A stretch of DNA of 60,000 bases from Phoronis australis (lineage: Eukaryota; Phoronida; Phoronidae): positions 64,001 to 124,000 of the forward strand of contig NMRA01000032.1 of assembly GCA_002633005.1 (NCBI GenBank), in the 5' to 3' direction. Made by a program: the position numbers and the translations under genes. The stretch's first letter is position 1, and each line of letters starts with the position of its first letter. Below the pieces are notes generated by a model. That model had not been told where the DNA came from and made no database searches. It was given only the letters and a program-made list of their open reading frames with translations. This document shows, in pieces, positions 35,260 to 47,380 of this stretch.

Positions 35260-35657
35260 TTTTCAGTAGATAAGCCCACCCGATGAAAATTAGGCCTAAT
35301 AAGCGCCCATGGGCATTTAACTGGTGTTACAACTTCTAGTGTCAAATGTCCTGATAGAGGGGCGTTTATTTAGATAAAAACTCTTAAAAGCCCACTAATC
35401 ATCAACTTCTTGTTACAAATTCAACTTTGTGGAACATTTATTATTTATAAAAACGAACAAGGTGTTGGTGCACTATGCATATATTAACATAAAATTTAAA
35501 AGCACGGTTTTAACTAAATAAAAATGTCAAAGTCGGTAAAACTGTGAGTTCCCGTTTACACGCCCCTTTTCCCAATAAGCGACCTGGCGTTTAAATGGTG
35601 TTACTAAAACGCCTAAAATTTTTCATTTTCCAAATACATGGGCTTATCTACGGAAAA
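35260..35657. mobile_element. Inverted-repeat element with TTATCTAC ends
   Basis: TTTTCAGTAGATAAGCCCA at the left is mirrored by TGGGCTTATCTACGGAAAA at the right with one mismatch, about 400 bases overall. Two similar internal blocks (AATAAGCG...TGGTGTTAC) occur in direct orientation. It is non-coding and MITE-like. Confidence 0.65.
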
Positions 35658-36062
35658 TCCCGCTAACGGACAGTTTTGTTTAAAAACTACAGTGAGAAAG
35701 TACATGTGCTATAACAATATCATTGTGTTTCTTTGGTAAATACGTTCATACAATACTAAACATTAATGTTTTACCCTTGTCAAGAAAGTTGAAACACATA
35801 TGTATCTATACACTGCACAGCTATCGTCAGCACTATATCAGTGATTTGTCATTTACACAGACGTCTTACATCTGAAGGGTCACGGCCGCTAATTACGCGC
35901 AACGGTAAGCCTCAGTAAATCGAGCGTTCCTAGCAGGGCCATCAAAGTAATAACAATTTTACCTGTCAAAGTGTAAAAATGCCTTTTGAAAAACTATACA
36001 GTTTTATGGTTTTAAATGAGTGCAAAAATACACAAATACGTCAAAATTTGGTCTTCAGTGCC

Positions 36063-36467
36063 TGGTTGCATGAAACAGTCCCAAATAAGGACTCAACAAA
36101 GTTCCCCAAATCTTTTGCCTATTTGTTTCGTTCTTTATATTTTTCTATCATTTTATCTTTATTATAAGGTCCACTATGACTAATGACATTTTCTAGTAAC
36201 ATAACTAAAAACCGAGCCTTGAACTGAATCATAATAATTAGGGACTTAGTCATTAAATTAGGGACGTTGCATGAAAAGATCTCTATATATTTTTATTAAT
36301 TTTAAGAATTCAGCGTAGGGTTAACTCTCGATTTGTATCAAAGTCAAAAATCGACTTGGTAAAGAGACTAAAACAGGACAGTCAGTGTTTTCACAAACCC
36401 ACAAATACGCACGAGATTTCGGGAACTTAGTTGAGTCCCTATTTGGGACTGTTCCAACCATGCAACC
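36063..36467. mobile_element. Inverted-repeat element with 44-base ends
   Basis: The left arm TGGTTGCATGAAACAGTCCC and on to 36106 is mirrored at 36421-36467 (GGGAACTTAGTTGAGTCCCT...), with few mismatches. About 405 bases; the long arms mark it as a non-autonomous DNA element. Confidence 0.75.
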
Positions 36468-37362
36468 GAGTACAGATGCTTGACTTATTTACATGTACAA
36501 TACACAGCCACTGAATTTTTAGACTGATCATCCGGGCTGTCTCCGGTCTGGCTAGGCGTGACCGTAACTGGAGACAGACCGGAGCATCAGGCGTTAATCT
36601 ACCGTGACAACTGGCGTGAGGGTAAGGGTGACTGCGCCAGGAGCTTACCGTGAGTTAGGCGTTCACGAACAAAGCGTCAGCGAGCCGTGACAGAGACATT
36701 AGCCAGGCGTGAATTTCCCTGCCTTCAGTACAGTCAGGAGGAATCTTAATTGCAATCCTCACTCGTTTAGCTAGGACGCTATTTAACAAGCGCGTTCGCA
36801 CCATGCCCACAATAACGAAGGGAGGAGTGACTAGCAAGTCTTGAAAGAAACAAAATCCTTCTTGAATTCGATTGGGTGATTCGGTCTACGTCCCGTTACC
36901 AGGCCAAGGACTGACGAACGCCACCGGCAAGGTCCAAAATCGTGCAAATTCGAAACCCTCCCCCCAGTGTACAACTGCATCCGGGGAAACCGATTCAAAA
37001 ACCTCGTCTGTTAGTACGAACTGTGAAATGTGTACAGGCTTACTTCAGGCCTATTCGTGAAGAGTGAACGTCCGGGAACGCGCAGGAAAGACAAACAGGA
37101 ATCCGTTGGATTTTGCTTCATCAGTATTTCACGGCTTGACATGTACTGTTATTGAACAGTACTCAATAATTTACGTTTGTCTCGGCACATTACCAAAAGG
37201 GTTTATTGGGACTAAATTGTTCGTCATAGGTCCATTCAAGTGACAGCATGCAACTTAAGAATACATTTGCTACAAAAAAGTATTGTCGATCAGTACTTCA
37301 CAAGAGTAACTAGATGAACACTGTATGCTTAATGAAGCTACGAACAATAAGCGCAGATAATC

Positions 37363-37629
37363 CATGCGCGCACCCAGGTAGGGGAGGGCTCGAGGAGCTC
37401 GAACAAGCCCCTTCATTTGGCGAAGTGGACAAAAAGGTTCAGCTCAGGGAAACAAAAAGTCCGAGAAAACGAATCAAAAGTCCACTACAAAGGCAGGAAT
37501 TCGTTGCAAATTCACAATTCACACCTCTGGACTCGGTATTCCGTTTAGCACCCTTTTTTCAGTAAAAGATCCACAGTCTCAAAATTTCGAGCCCCCCCCC
37601 CCCAATGTTTTAAGCTGGGTGCGCGCATG
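37363..37629. mobile_element. Inverted-repeat element with CATGCGCGCACCCA ends
   Basis: CATGCGCGCACCCA at 37363 and its exact inverse TGGGTGCGCGCATG at 37616-37629, with inner G-rich and C-rich runs also partly inverse. 267 bases, non-coding. Confidence 0.7.
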
Positions 37630-39278
37630 TAATCTACAAGTACATGTAAGTGCATGCAGAAAAGAGTAATGATAATGCTGTTGAATTAATGGCTGCAGCT
37701 GCAACTAATATTAACAAGTAAAGGTAATACTTGTAGTAACTATCAAAGTATAAACTTTATTGCAAAAAGACACACATGTACACTGTTTGCGAGATGAATA
37801 AGTGCAAATATTGTTTAAGAACAAATTCTGCGCGTTGATTAATCAATTGTACGCGTTGCATAACAACAATTTATCACGCAGTAAATTAGTCTAAGAACCC
37901 TTTGGCGCTTCACATGCTGAACTGTGACTGTTTTCTCACAGTCGACGTAAGGCGTTGCAGCTTTGAAGTCATAATACATTTATGTCCGTTTATTTCATAA
38001 GCCATTTGACCTTGAAATGACCAGAGTAGTGCAAACGTGTTCCGAAAACTGTTTCAACCACTAATTAACAAATGGATTGGTCTCTATAAATTTGTTCTGA
38101 ATCAAAGTCCGTCCTCAGAACTATTCCAACATGTACCACTTACACATGTCCCTAAGCATCAGATCAACAAAATGGATGCCGTTGAAATTTAAGAGCACCA
38201 AGTGACTAGACTTTTGATTCAATCATCTGTTTGGTTTCCTCAGTCGCATTGCTCAACGTCCTTCCTAAACCTGGCTCTATTTCCGAGCAGATGTCACCGT
38301 TTGATGCGTTACATGGACGCTTACGTGTGCACTTTGACCGAATGCTGCAATGAAACAACAGGCTGTGGACGAATTTTGTCAATAGAGGGCAGCTTCAACA
38401 TATGTAATACCAATTGAGAGGCTGCCTGGAAATTTAGATTTGACACCTTGCGGGGTGCAGTTACCAATAATAGCTCCCCTTAAGCAGAAAACCTTCTCGT
38501 GTTCAAATTGGAAACAATAGTCCTTTCAATGCAACTGCCAAAACAAATTTTGATTTTTTCGCAGCCAGGCAAGGTGAAGTGGGATAAGAGTAAAGTACTG
38601 TTTGGTAACACACGTTTCCAGAATTATCAAGTTGATCAGCATTTGGGCGCGGAACATCCGGATCATTTTGATTATTTCCAGAGTCATCAGAACAGTTGGG
38701 AGTTTAAAGCTTAAATATGCCGAGAATTCAGTTTATGTTTAACAATAAAGCGTCATCCAACAATATCAAACTGCCATTGCAAAATCTCCTGCAGCTGTTA
38801 CCGAGTGTGGATTATACTAACAACCTTCGTTAGCTTCATTGTACTCCCCCATTGATTTTGGTTAGTTCATTGGTGATAGCACATGCTTCGATTGAAGTTA
38901 CACAGGTAATAGTTCGATTTAATTGTCCATTTGCCCAAGGACATTTTTGTTCGGCTGCCTATTTTTGTTCTAAAGGCCCCACCAATTAGTAAACAATGGA
39001 TAAACCAAATTCGCTTTGTCCTTTGGAGACTTCGACCATCTAACAAATGATTAGCCTACGTCAGTGCTCCACGGCGTCCTAGTTATGACCCGTGCAGTTC
39101 CGACAGTCAGCAGCAATGTGAGTTGCAGTGTTCGAAAATTTCGGCATTCTTTCTCATGGGTTAATGGACCCCCAGATTTATGGGACTTTGCCGGACCAAC
39201 GAGAGATTTACACAGTTTTGTAGCACCACTTACTTACTGTACTATGCATCTCAAATGAGCATACTTCCTTCAGCTCCC

Positions 39279-39442
39279 AGGGGCGGATCCAGGATTTTGA
39301 GTTAAAGGGGTCAGGGCAGAGTATTAGCCAGGATTTTGCCGCCCGTCAGACATTCACACCCCCGTACTGCCAAATGGAATCTGGGAGAATTTTAGGGGGG
39401 GGGGCATGGCCCCATTGGCCCCCTTCTAAATCTGCCATTGGC
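39279..39442. mobile_element. Short element, family copy 1 (GGCGGATCCAGGATTT ends)
   Basis: GGGGCGGATCCAGGATTTTG at the left, CTAAATCTGCCATTGGC at the right, with a poly-G run inside. A second, shorter copy with the same interior lies at 48582-48697. Confidence 0.7.
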
Positions 39443-39677
39443 TCAATTAAACCTTAACTGATCTCGAATAACGTTTTAAATCTGTGAATAATTTTTCTTA
39501 CAGCAAAGGGATCTTCCTCGTGAATTGAAATTCACATGCAGAAGAAGCACATGAAAGATCTAGGCCAAGTCTCAAGATTTTCTTTCTTGGTTCGGTCCCT
39601 ACCAATCGCGCTATTGCGAAGGGCCTGAACGACAAGTTACAACATTTCCTCAGGACAAACGGTCTCTTTTACAACAT

Positions 39678-39839
39678 CTACCTGTATAAAAGGGATGTTG
39701 ACTTGAACACCTCCAGATGCTCTAAAGAGTCGGGGAGGCTTAGGTGCTTGGTCTCGGGAAGAAGTGTACACAGCAAGGTCGCAGCCAAAGAGCAAGTGCC
39801 GAATATGAGTAAAGGCGTTTCCGGTGTAGTGATGCCACC
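39678..39839 (-). CDS. SLC22 terminal exon
   Basis: Acceptor TCTTTGCAG, phase 0. It encodes the last transmembrane helix ([20 protein letters not shown]) and [15 protein letters not shown], the family's PET-x-x-x-x-LPD-[ST]-[IL]-E-[DH]-[LV]-E ending, then FKSTSLLYR and TAG. The stop overlaps a possible GTAGAT donor, so a longer spliced tail is not excluded. Confidence 0.85.
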   Translation of the reverse strand, partial: GGITTPETPLLIFGTCSLAATLLCTLLPETKHLSLPDSLEHLEVFKSTSLLYR

Positions 39840-40562
39840 CTGCAAAGAACACCGTGAAGGGACTCGGAGAGTTTGCGTGACGTGCATCGTAATACCTACG
39901 TTATCTAGGCAGATATTTGATTTGTAAGCCAGTCAACGGTAGACTTTAACGTGCAGTCCTGAAAAACTTAATGCAGCTCACTGCCACTAATAGATTCACA
40001 AGTGCAGTCACAGAATGAGACATGTAAGTAGGCCAAGCAATTAGTTCAACAACTTCAATTAATTCACAAAATGTACCTTAAGCACAGGCCACATAGTTTC
40101 TTAATTCATGTGAAAACGTTTGATTATACTTGCAGGCAAACGAGTGACAAATAACAAACATATGTGTCCGATGTAACAATGTTTGTAGCTAACACCGATA
40201 CATGTACATGTATTTTCGCATTCAACGACAGTATGCGTCAAGTGCGACACCAAACGTCACAAAAGGCGACAGCACAGCATGTATGAAGCTAATTTGCTAG
40301 TTGCTCATAAGTCAACAAGGTGATCGTGTCAATAATATCAGTAGCGATGGACACGACGATGATTACAGCGCCTAATAGTGTCGATGACGATTTTACAACG
40401 ATGATGCAGGTAAATGACGTCGATGCCAATGAAAACTGTGTGATTTTGTCGATGACGTCGTTGGAGATGGTACGGAAGGGTCCCTGACGTCGGTGGCCAT
40501 GGAAAAGGCGACGGTGACTCAGATGGTGTCAGTGAAGATGGTGATGATGTTGACGATGGTGG

Positions 40563-40597
<35 letters not shown>

Positions 40598-43500
40598 GTG
40601 ATAACGATGATGGAGAAGATGACGATTATTATGATGATGGTGATCATGATGACAACTATGGATGTGGGACCATGGACATAAATACCAGCATAGCCATGAA
40701 CGGTGCTGCAACCATTCCCACTCGAGCCGTCATGGAGCTAAACCCAATCCCCGTCGTGCGAACTGCTGTAGGGTATAACTCAGAAGTGTAGACGAAAAGC
40801 ATTCCGAAAACAGCCGATATGGCGAACTTGCCAACCATAGACAGGGCTATCATGGCGGTGTTGTTTTCTGCAAATGAATATTTGGGAGAAAACAAGAATG
40901 TGCTAAGATTGCATATTATCTTCTTGTGTGAAGGCCAATCATTGTCTTTTCAGCGATTTGGTGAAAATTGAAGCATAATGTTTTCTTCTTTATACCAGAT
41001 ACCTACATTTATTCAACTATCGTTTTATAAAAAGCAAAACATGTAATGCTGAGCACCGTGCATAAGTCGATCGAGGAATAACTACAGGTGAGAAATACTG
41101 TACGCAAATCAAGAAGATAAGTCAATGGAGCTGTGCGATGCACAGAGTGTCACACTGTACCTTGGTAGACAGAGACCATGATTCGACCAAGCCACTTAAG
41201 GTATGACGGATGTCAAATGCAAACCTGGCGAACAGACCTCTGTTCATGTGCCCCAAAAGAGTACTTTTCAATACCTTACGTACATGCACGCAATGAAACC
41301 GTCGCTCCACGTAACTTAAAGCACATTTTTTTGTTTGGGCACCTATGACCTTGCTTATCAGGTGCAGATTATAAAAGATCACAACTTTCCTATCTTAGCT
41401 ATTTTTGTAGACAAAATGTCTCCTGACAGTTCCTGAATCTGCGCCTGAATTCGGAGGATGTTACGTACATGTAAACAACAGTTTCTTGAGAGCGAGTGAA
41501 AAATCACGCCTGTCCTAGAACTTACCAGTTGTGACGAAGAAACAAGCATAGAGGCACACGCTTGCCAAAAAGAAGCATACCGCGTGCGACATCTTGCGGC
41601 CGATCTTATTCAGCATCAGAATGCTAAGGCCATAGGCCGGAATCTCCACCGCTCCCGACAAGGCCATGTTGATGTAAGGATTCCCTCCCAGATTAGACGT
41701 ATTCATTGATAGTCCAAAGTATACCAAACTTGTGCAGAACCTATGGAAAATGTAATGAGATACGAAAGAGAAAACTAAAGGGAAGACGGGTAAATAACGA
41801 AGAAATAGCAAATGCCATTGGGATATTAATTTACATTCACATTTCCAAGTCACTTCTTGACACCTAAAGTGAAAAATGGTTCAGTCATCGCCATTCTCAA
41901 ATAAACTGAGGATCTTCATCGCGCACACTAGCAAAATAGCTTCCGACCCAGAAGTGACTGTTCGATGAGGCCAAAACATTGAATTATGGGAGAAAGATGT
42001 AAGGGAACACAATGTAATTTCCTTCTCAAAAGCTAAAGTGAAAAGTCCTGCCAATGTCTTGTGATACAGAACGCAGCACAGATTAATTCTTTGACAGTAT
42101 GAATGCTTTACAGAAATGTCATCTACGTGCAGGAAAACTGTGTGGTCGGGAGGTTTTGAAAGCATGTGGCATACCATAGAGTGGCGCTGATAATAGTAAA
42201 GTAAACCATCATTGGATATCGCACCACGGCTGCTACACCGAGTTTATCCTGAAAAACAGAAGCCAAATTTTGCAATTTTGTTTGATAGATAACGATCAAG
42301 TTATTGTGCATGGGAAATTCATAACTGGTTTATCAAGGATACTACATGTATACCCATTTTTGATGTGTTCATAGATATTACCAACGAGATTACCATCCGG
42401 CTCTAATAAACAAAATAAAGAGCACAGTCGTCAATCAACCCTCAGAAATTTGCTACACCGGAGGGCGTGACCTTCGCTTTAGGTGATGTACCAGACAACT
42501 GTAGGGAAAGGCTACCAACCAATAACCACAATATCTATTCTTTGACGTAGTGAGTGTAAATGTTATAGTTGGACCCTGTGATATGTTAAAAGAAAGTGAC
42601 TTGATACTTAAAGATACCCGTCCGCTTCGTCCCAGCTAAAAACTTCAAAAAACGGATATGACGCAGTTCAGTCGAAAATCAATGCCAAATAATGCTCATT
42701 CAACACCACTTCAAATATTTTCAAACTTAACTGAATTTAATATAAAATATTTGGTTGTAAACCACCAGCTAAAATGGCCGCCGTATTGAGTGACTCATGC
42801 ATTATAAGAACTCACTCAACTGTGTAATGAGGTTTCCGAGGAAACCCCGACCTTTTTAACAAAAACAAATATAAAAATAAAAGTAATAGTAAAATAAGGC
42901 AAACTCAAACGGGCGAAAGTTTTGAAATGTTTGTATTTCAGTCGTGTCTTTTGACTGAAGAAATTCATTGTTGAGTGTAAAGTAAAGAGTATATCCACAG
43001 TAGACAGAACATTTGCCTTACACTCCTACATCGCTATTGCTGAATAAATTAATTATGAGCCCACCACATTCTGGAAATAATTCCTATTAGTAATCTCAGT
43101 AACCAGGACTTATGTGGAACATTCAAAGAATTCACACTTTTGCTCTGAAAGCGCGTAAGACCCCCTTCAGTTACGTTTCATGAAACAGACCTCGCCAGTG
43201 ATGCGTTAACTAGGGATCGAATAAGGATTGGCTGAAATAACCAAAACAGGTAGTGCCCTGTGAAGAATACATGTAGTTTAGAGTTTGTGAGATAGAAGTG
43301 GGAAGGAGAAAGGGCGTGATTGAGGGACTGCAGTAAAGACACGAGACTTCATCCAACCCGATTGAAGGTAGCGAAAACAACACCCCATGATTTAGACTTA
43401 ACGCCGCGGCTATAAACAGGCCTTCCGTCAAAACACTAACTTTTAATCTTGGACATTTACCGCGATTAATCTGGTTCAGATTGTTCCATCGCATATCAGA

Positions 43501-46500
43501 GATTGGGAACAACCGACACGTTTCTATTGTTTGCCATCAAGACCGACTCGGCGGGTCATTTTACGAATAAGCCTGGTCTCTGACAGTAACTGTCTTTCTT
43601 TCACTTGATACCATACTTCATCTGTGCAAGGAACGAGGTGAAACCAATTTTAGGGTACAGATTGACCTAAATCTATAATAATGTTTTACATCCGAAAACA
43701 CTGGGTAACGTTATTCCGATTGGTTGAAATCTGCATGGGAAACCCCTTTCAGTTACGTAGTATGGACACCACCTTTGACTTGAATAGTTGCGATTTAGTA
43801 AAACAGGCAGTGACAGAAGTAAAGAAAGTCAACTTAGGAAACACCGATCCAGAGGCTTAAGCCCAAACAAGTACAGTGCATAGAAGGCGTGTGCAAGTGA
43901 TGGCGATGGGATCGGTAAACTTTCGACCAAGCATGCGCATTGATGTCCACACACGGAATTCCGTGTGTCGCTCAGGGCCATTTTTCAGTATAGGTGGCGC
44001 TGTGTCAGAGGGTATGTATATCGTGGCTTCTGTTTAAAGAAATGTGTATGGGTAAAAGTTGGAGGGCCCGACAAAACGGCCGTTGCATCCGCTATCTTCA
44101 AATTACAATGGTTAATCAGAGTTCAAGTGTAATTTCTAAAACAAAATGGCAGCTACATGCGCCATCTTGGACCTGATTGTGATGGTAAGCTGTAATGAAT
44201 TGAAGAGTTGCAAGTTGAAAGTAAATTGCACGTCAATCAGACGAGACATACTTTAATGTGGCGTGATAACAAACAAAATTCTTCACAACTGAGAGGTAAA
44301 TATCATTTGCTCACTTCCGGTGGTCGAACGTAGACCTTGGTCTTCACAAAATCCACATCTTTCCCATTCGTTCGCGCAATGTCAGCCATTATTTTCGTTG
44401 CGTCTGTTATCTGGCCTCTTTGTAGTAACCATCTCGGAGATTCCGGTATAAACCTAGAGGTAAAAAAGCAGTTTTACAACTTTGGAACAAATTTAAACTG
44501 TGTCTTTTAAGAAGTAACAGGACCTACTCATTCAATTAATTGCATTATATGTTTTTCGTTATTCTGCCCTAATTTTAAACAATGAAACAACTCCGCCCCA
44601 CTTTGTCAGTTTAAACCATTTGGCACGCTATACATTTGTACAACCTTTCCAAGTAAGTACTGAACAGCAATGCAATTTGATGGATCCTTAGTGTGTTGGA
44701 AAACACTTTTCCCGTAAATAAATACTCAGGAAGCGGAATCTGATAAATTGTCCGAATACTTGTTACAGTATAGGATCGCTTTTGATGTAGTGCTTAGCTG
44801 CTGTTCCCATGGTACCAAAGCATACATGTATCCTCTTTTGTGTAGTCCCATGACATTTTATTACGTGACAGATACACACATTATGGAGGTTAATGCAACT
44901 GCCATCTAGGAAAGAATAAGGCACTTCTCCTGGAATTGTCTCAATACCACTAATCTAGCAACTATAAAAATTGAACTGATAGATGTTACGTTTACACGCC
45001 TAAAACACCGTCAGTGGAGCAAAGGAAAAGTACATGCATAATTCAAATCTTATTTTAGATGATTTGCCCTCTGACCCTTAATGCTAATATGTAGAACTAT
45101 TTTTTCATGTTTGAACTTTAAATTTAAATGTTAATTGGAAGCCAAAACACACGTAAATACAACCGCAATTCATTCCCTCGTTTGGCATATGCCGGTTCAG
45201 CAAGTTTAACCAGCTAAGACATCTGATTGGTTTGCAAACCGCGGTAGTCAAAACCGATAGCCAATCAGTTCTGCCGGGACAGTTCATGTGACTGACTAGA
45301 AATGCACAGAGAGTGAACGAAGTGCATGGTACCAGCTCTGGACACGTTGTAAGCAAGGTTTTTAAACTGTCGTCTTTATAACTGACTTTCGAAATAGCCG
45401 CGCCATATTGAAATTCATTAACCCGCTGGACGGCGATCGGGTCTTTGGTAGACAGGTGATGTTCAGTGCTGACTACGTACGGCAGGTTTCAATGAATGGC
45501 ATTTTAACACCTTTCTTGCTATTATAATACCGACAAATTTCCACTGCTGTGCGGTGGGATGTACCAATGCGTTACGAAAACGGGCAATTTTTTGAAATGT
45601 CAATTCAAGAGCAAGGACGTCCTGTTTCATACAATCCCACTGCGAAGATCCGCGACAAAGTCAGTGGCTGACACTGATCACAAAGAGGGCGAATTTCGAT
45701 CTCATAGGGGGTCAAAAAGCTAAACTAAATTAGAAAACTTTAATGAATAAAGGAATGGGAGGGGCTGTCAATAGAGTTTATTCCTCTATATGGGAAAATT
45801 GAATTTCAATCCACCAAACCTAAATCGGCATCAATCGGAAATCACTTTCGTGCTCTCTGTACCCTAGAGAGCGCGAATACGAAAAATCCATGATCACTAA
45901 ACAGGAACAAGGCCACAAAACAATTAACAGTTGAGCGTTTGGTTATCAGAGTTGCCACTTTGTTGCCAAACTGTTGCCGCAGGTGAAAATTTAAGCTAAA
46001 ACCTAATCATATTTCTATTCAGATCATCAAACTCCAACCGTCGGACGATCATCATCCCGACGGTAAATTTTTACTTGTATAGGGTTCCTCGTGGCAATGG
46101 CTGTGGAGGTTAGTTTGGTAAAACGTGATGTCCAAGCGGTGATTGAATTAGGTAACGACCAACGAACGAGTGTGCACGTGTTGACGAAAGGGTTGCTGAA
46201 TGTTACTGTCCCTGGTCGAGTGGACTACCACACTTATCAAAAGACTGGCCTCAAAAATGCAGACCAATGATAAAAATTACCGTGCAACTACGAAGAGAAA
46301 TAATAACGCCGGCATGGATATGACAAGTTGTAGAATAAACCAGTTCTGGATGACGTAAGCCAGACCGGTTAGTACAAGGAACCCGGCCGCCCAGTAAAAG
46401 TTGATGGCTATCCCTGCAAATTCCCTAAAGTCCGGCCCAACCATTTCCATTCCTGAAAGTGTATAACAAAATTGGCTAGCGTGGAGGAATTGAGCCCAAC

Positions 46501-47320
46501 AGAACTGAGCTAAATTTCCCTTGGCACTGGGTTCAATTTCATATTGTGCTGCGTTGCTGCAAAATGAATGCCGCCCGAACCGTGCGTCCATGAGTTCGGT
46601 TATGAGGGTCAAGTGCGAGCGACATGTCATGTATATAATCCATATCTCATCAAATTTTAATATCTGGTTCAAATCCAGCACATCATTTAAAAAAAAGCTT
46701 TGTCTATTAAAATAAATTTGAAGTATCCCTAATCATCGTCAACTAATCAATTGAAATGTCTTTAATTAGAATCAGTTGCAATACCCAGCTCATTTCAAGA
46801 CCGTCCGATCTTACTGACCAATTACATAAGCCGTTTCGTAAGTGCCCGTGTCTGATGCCGCCAACAGAAGTCGTCCAATAAGATAACTGACTGGTTCTGG
46901 CGCGAACGCCCCAACCGACCCAAATAAGGCGCTCATGACTAAAGAAGCCAGCAGTGTCTTTTTCCTTCCAAACCTGCAACGTATTTCGCTTGATGCCAAT
47001 CGACAGTCGATTATATAAACAATGAATATATATTGACATTGGAATNNNNNNNNNNNNNNNNNNNNNNNNNNNNNNNNNNNNNNNNNNNNNNNNNNNNNNN
47101 NNNNNNNNNNNNNNNNNNNNNNNNNNNNNNNNNNNNNNNNNNNNNNNNNNNNNNNNNNNNNNNNNNNNNNNNNNNNNNNNNNNNNNNNNNNNNNNNNNNN
47201 NNNNNNNNNNNNNNNNNNNNNNNNNNNNNNNNNNNNNNNNNNNNNNNNNNNNNNNNNNNNNNNNNNNNNNNNNNNNNNNNNNNNNNNNNNNNNNNNNNNN
47301 NNNNNNNNNNNNNNNNNNNN

Positions 47321-47380
<60 letters not shown>

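Larger units (their letters stand above)
33073..39677. other. Intergenic region between WDR31 and the SLC22 gene
   Basis: Should contain the WDR31 promoter next to 33073 and the SLC22 3' UTR near 39677. It holds a GA-rich tract (33284-33365), three inverted-repeat elements (35260, 36063, 37363), a short hairpin at 36541 and an element at 39279. Open frames here are short and match no family I know. Confidence 0.55.

Noticed and set aside
40493-40711. Poly-Met and poly-His small proteins
   Set aside because: Translations of the GAT microsatellite.
46097-46270. 57-aa plus-strand frame starting [12 protein letters not shown]
   Set aside because: Intronic and antisense to SLC22, no recognisable family; kept only as a note.
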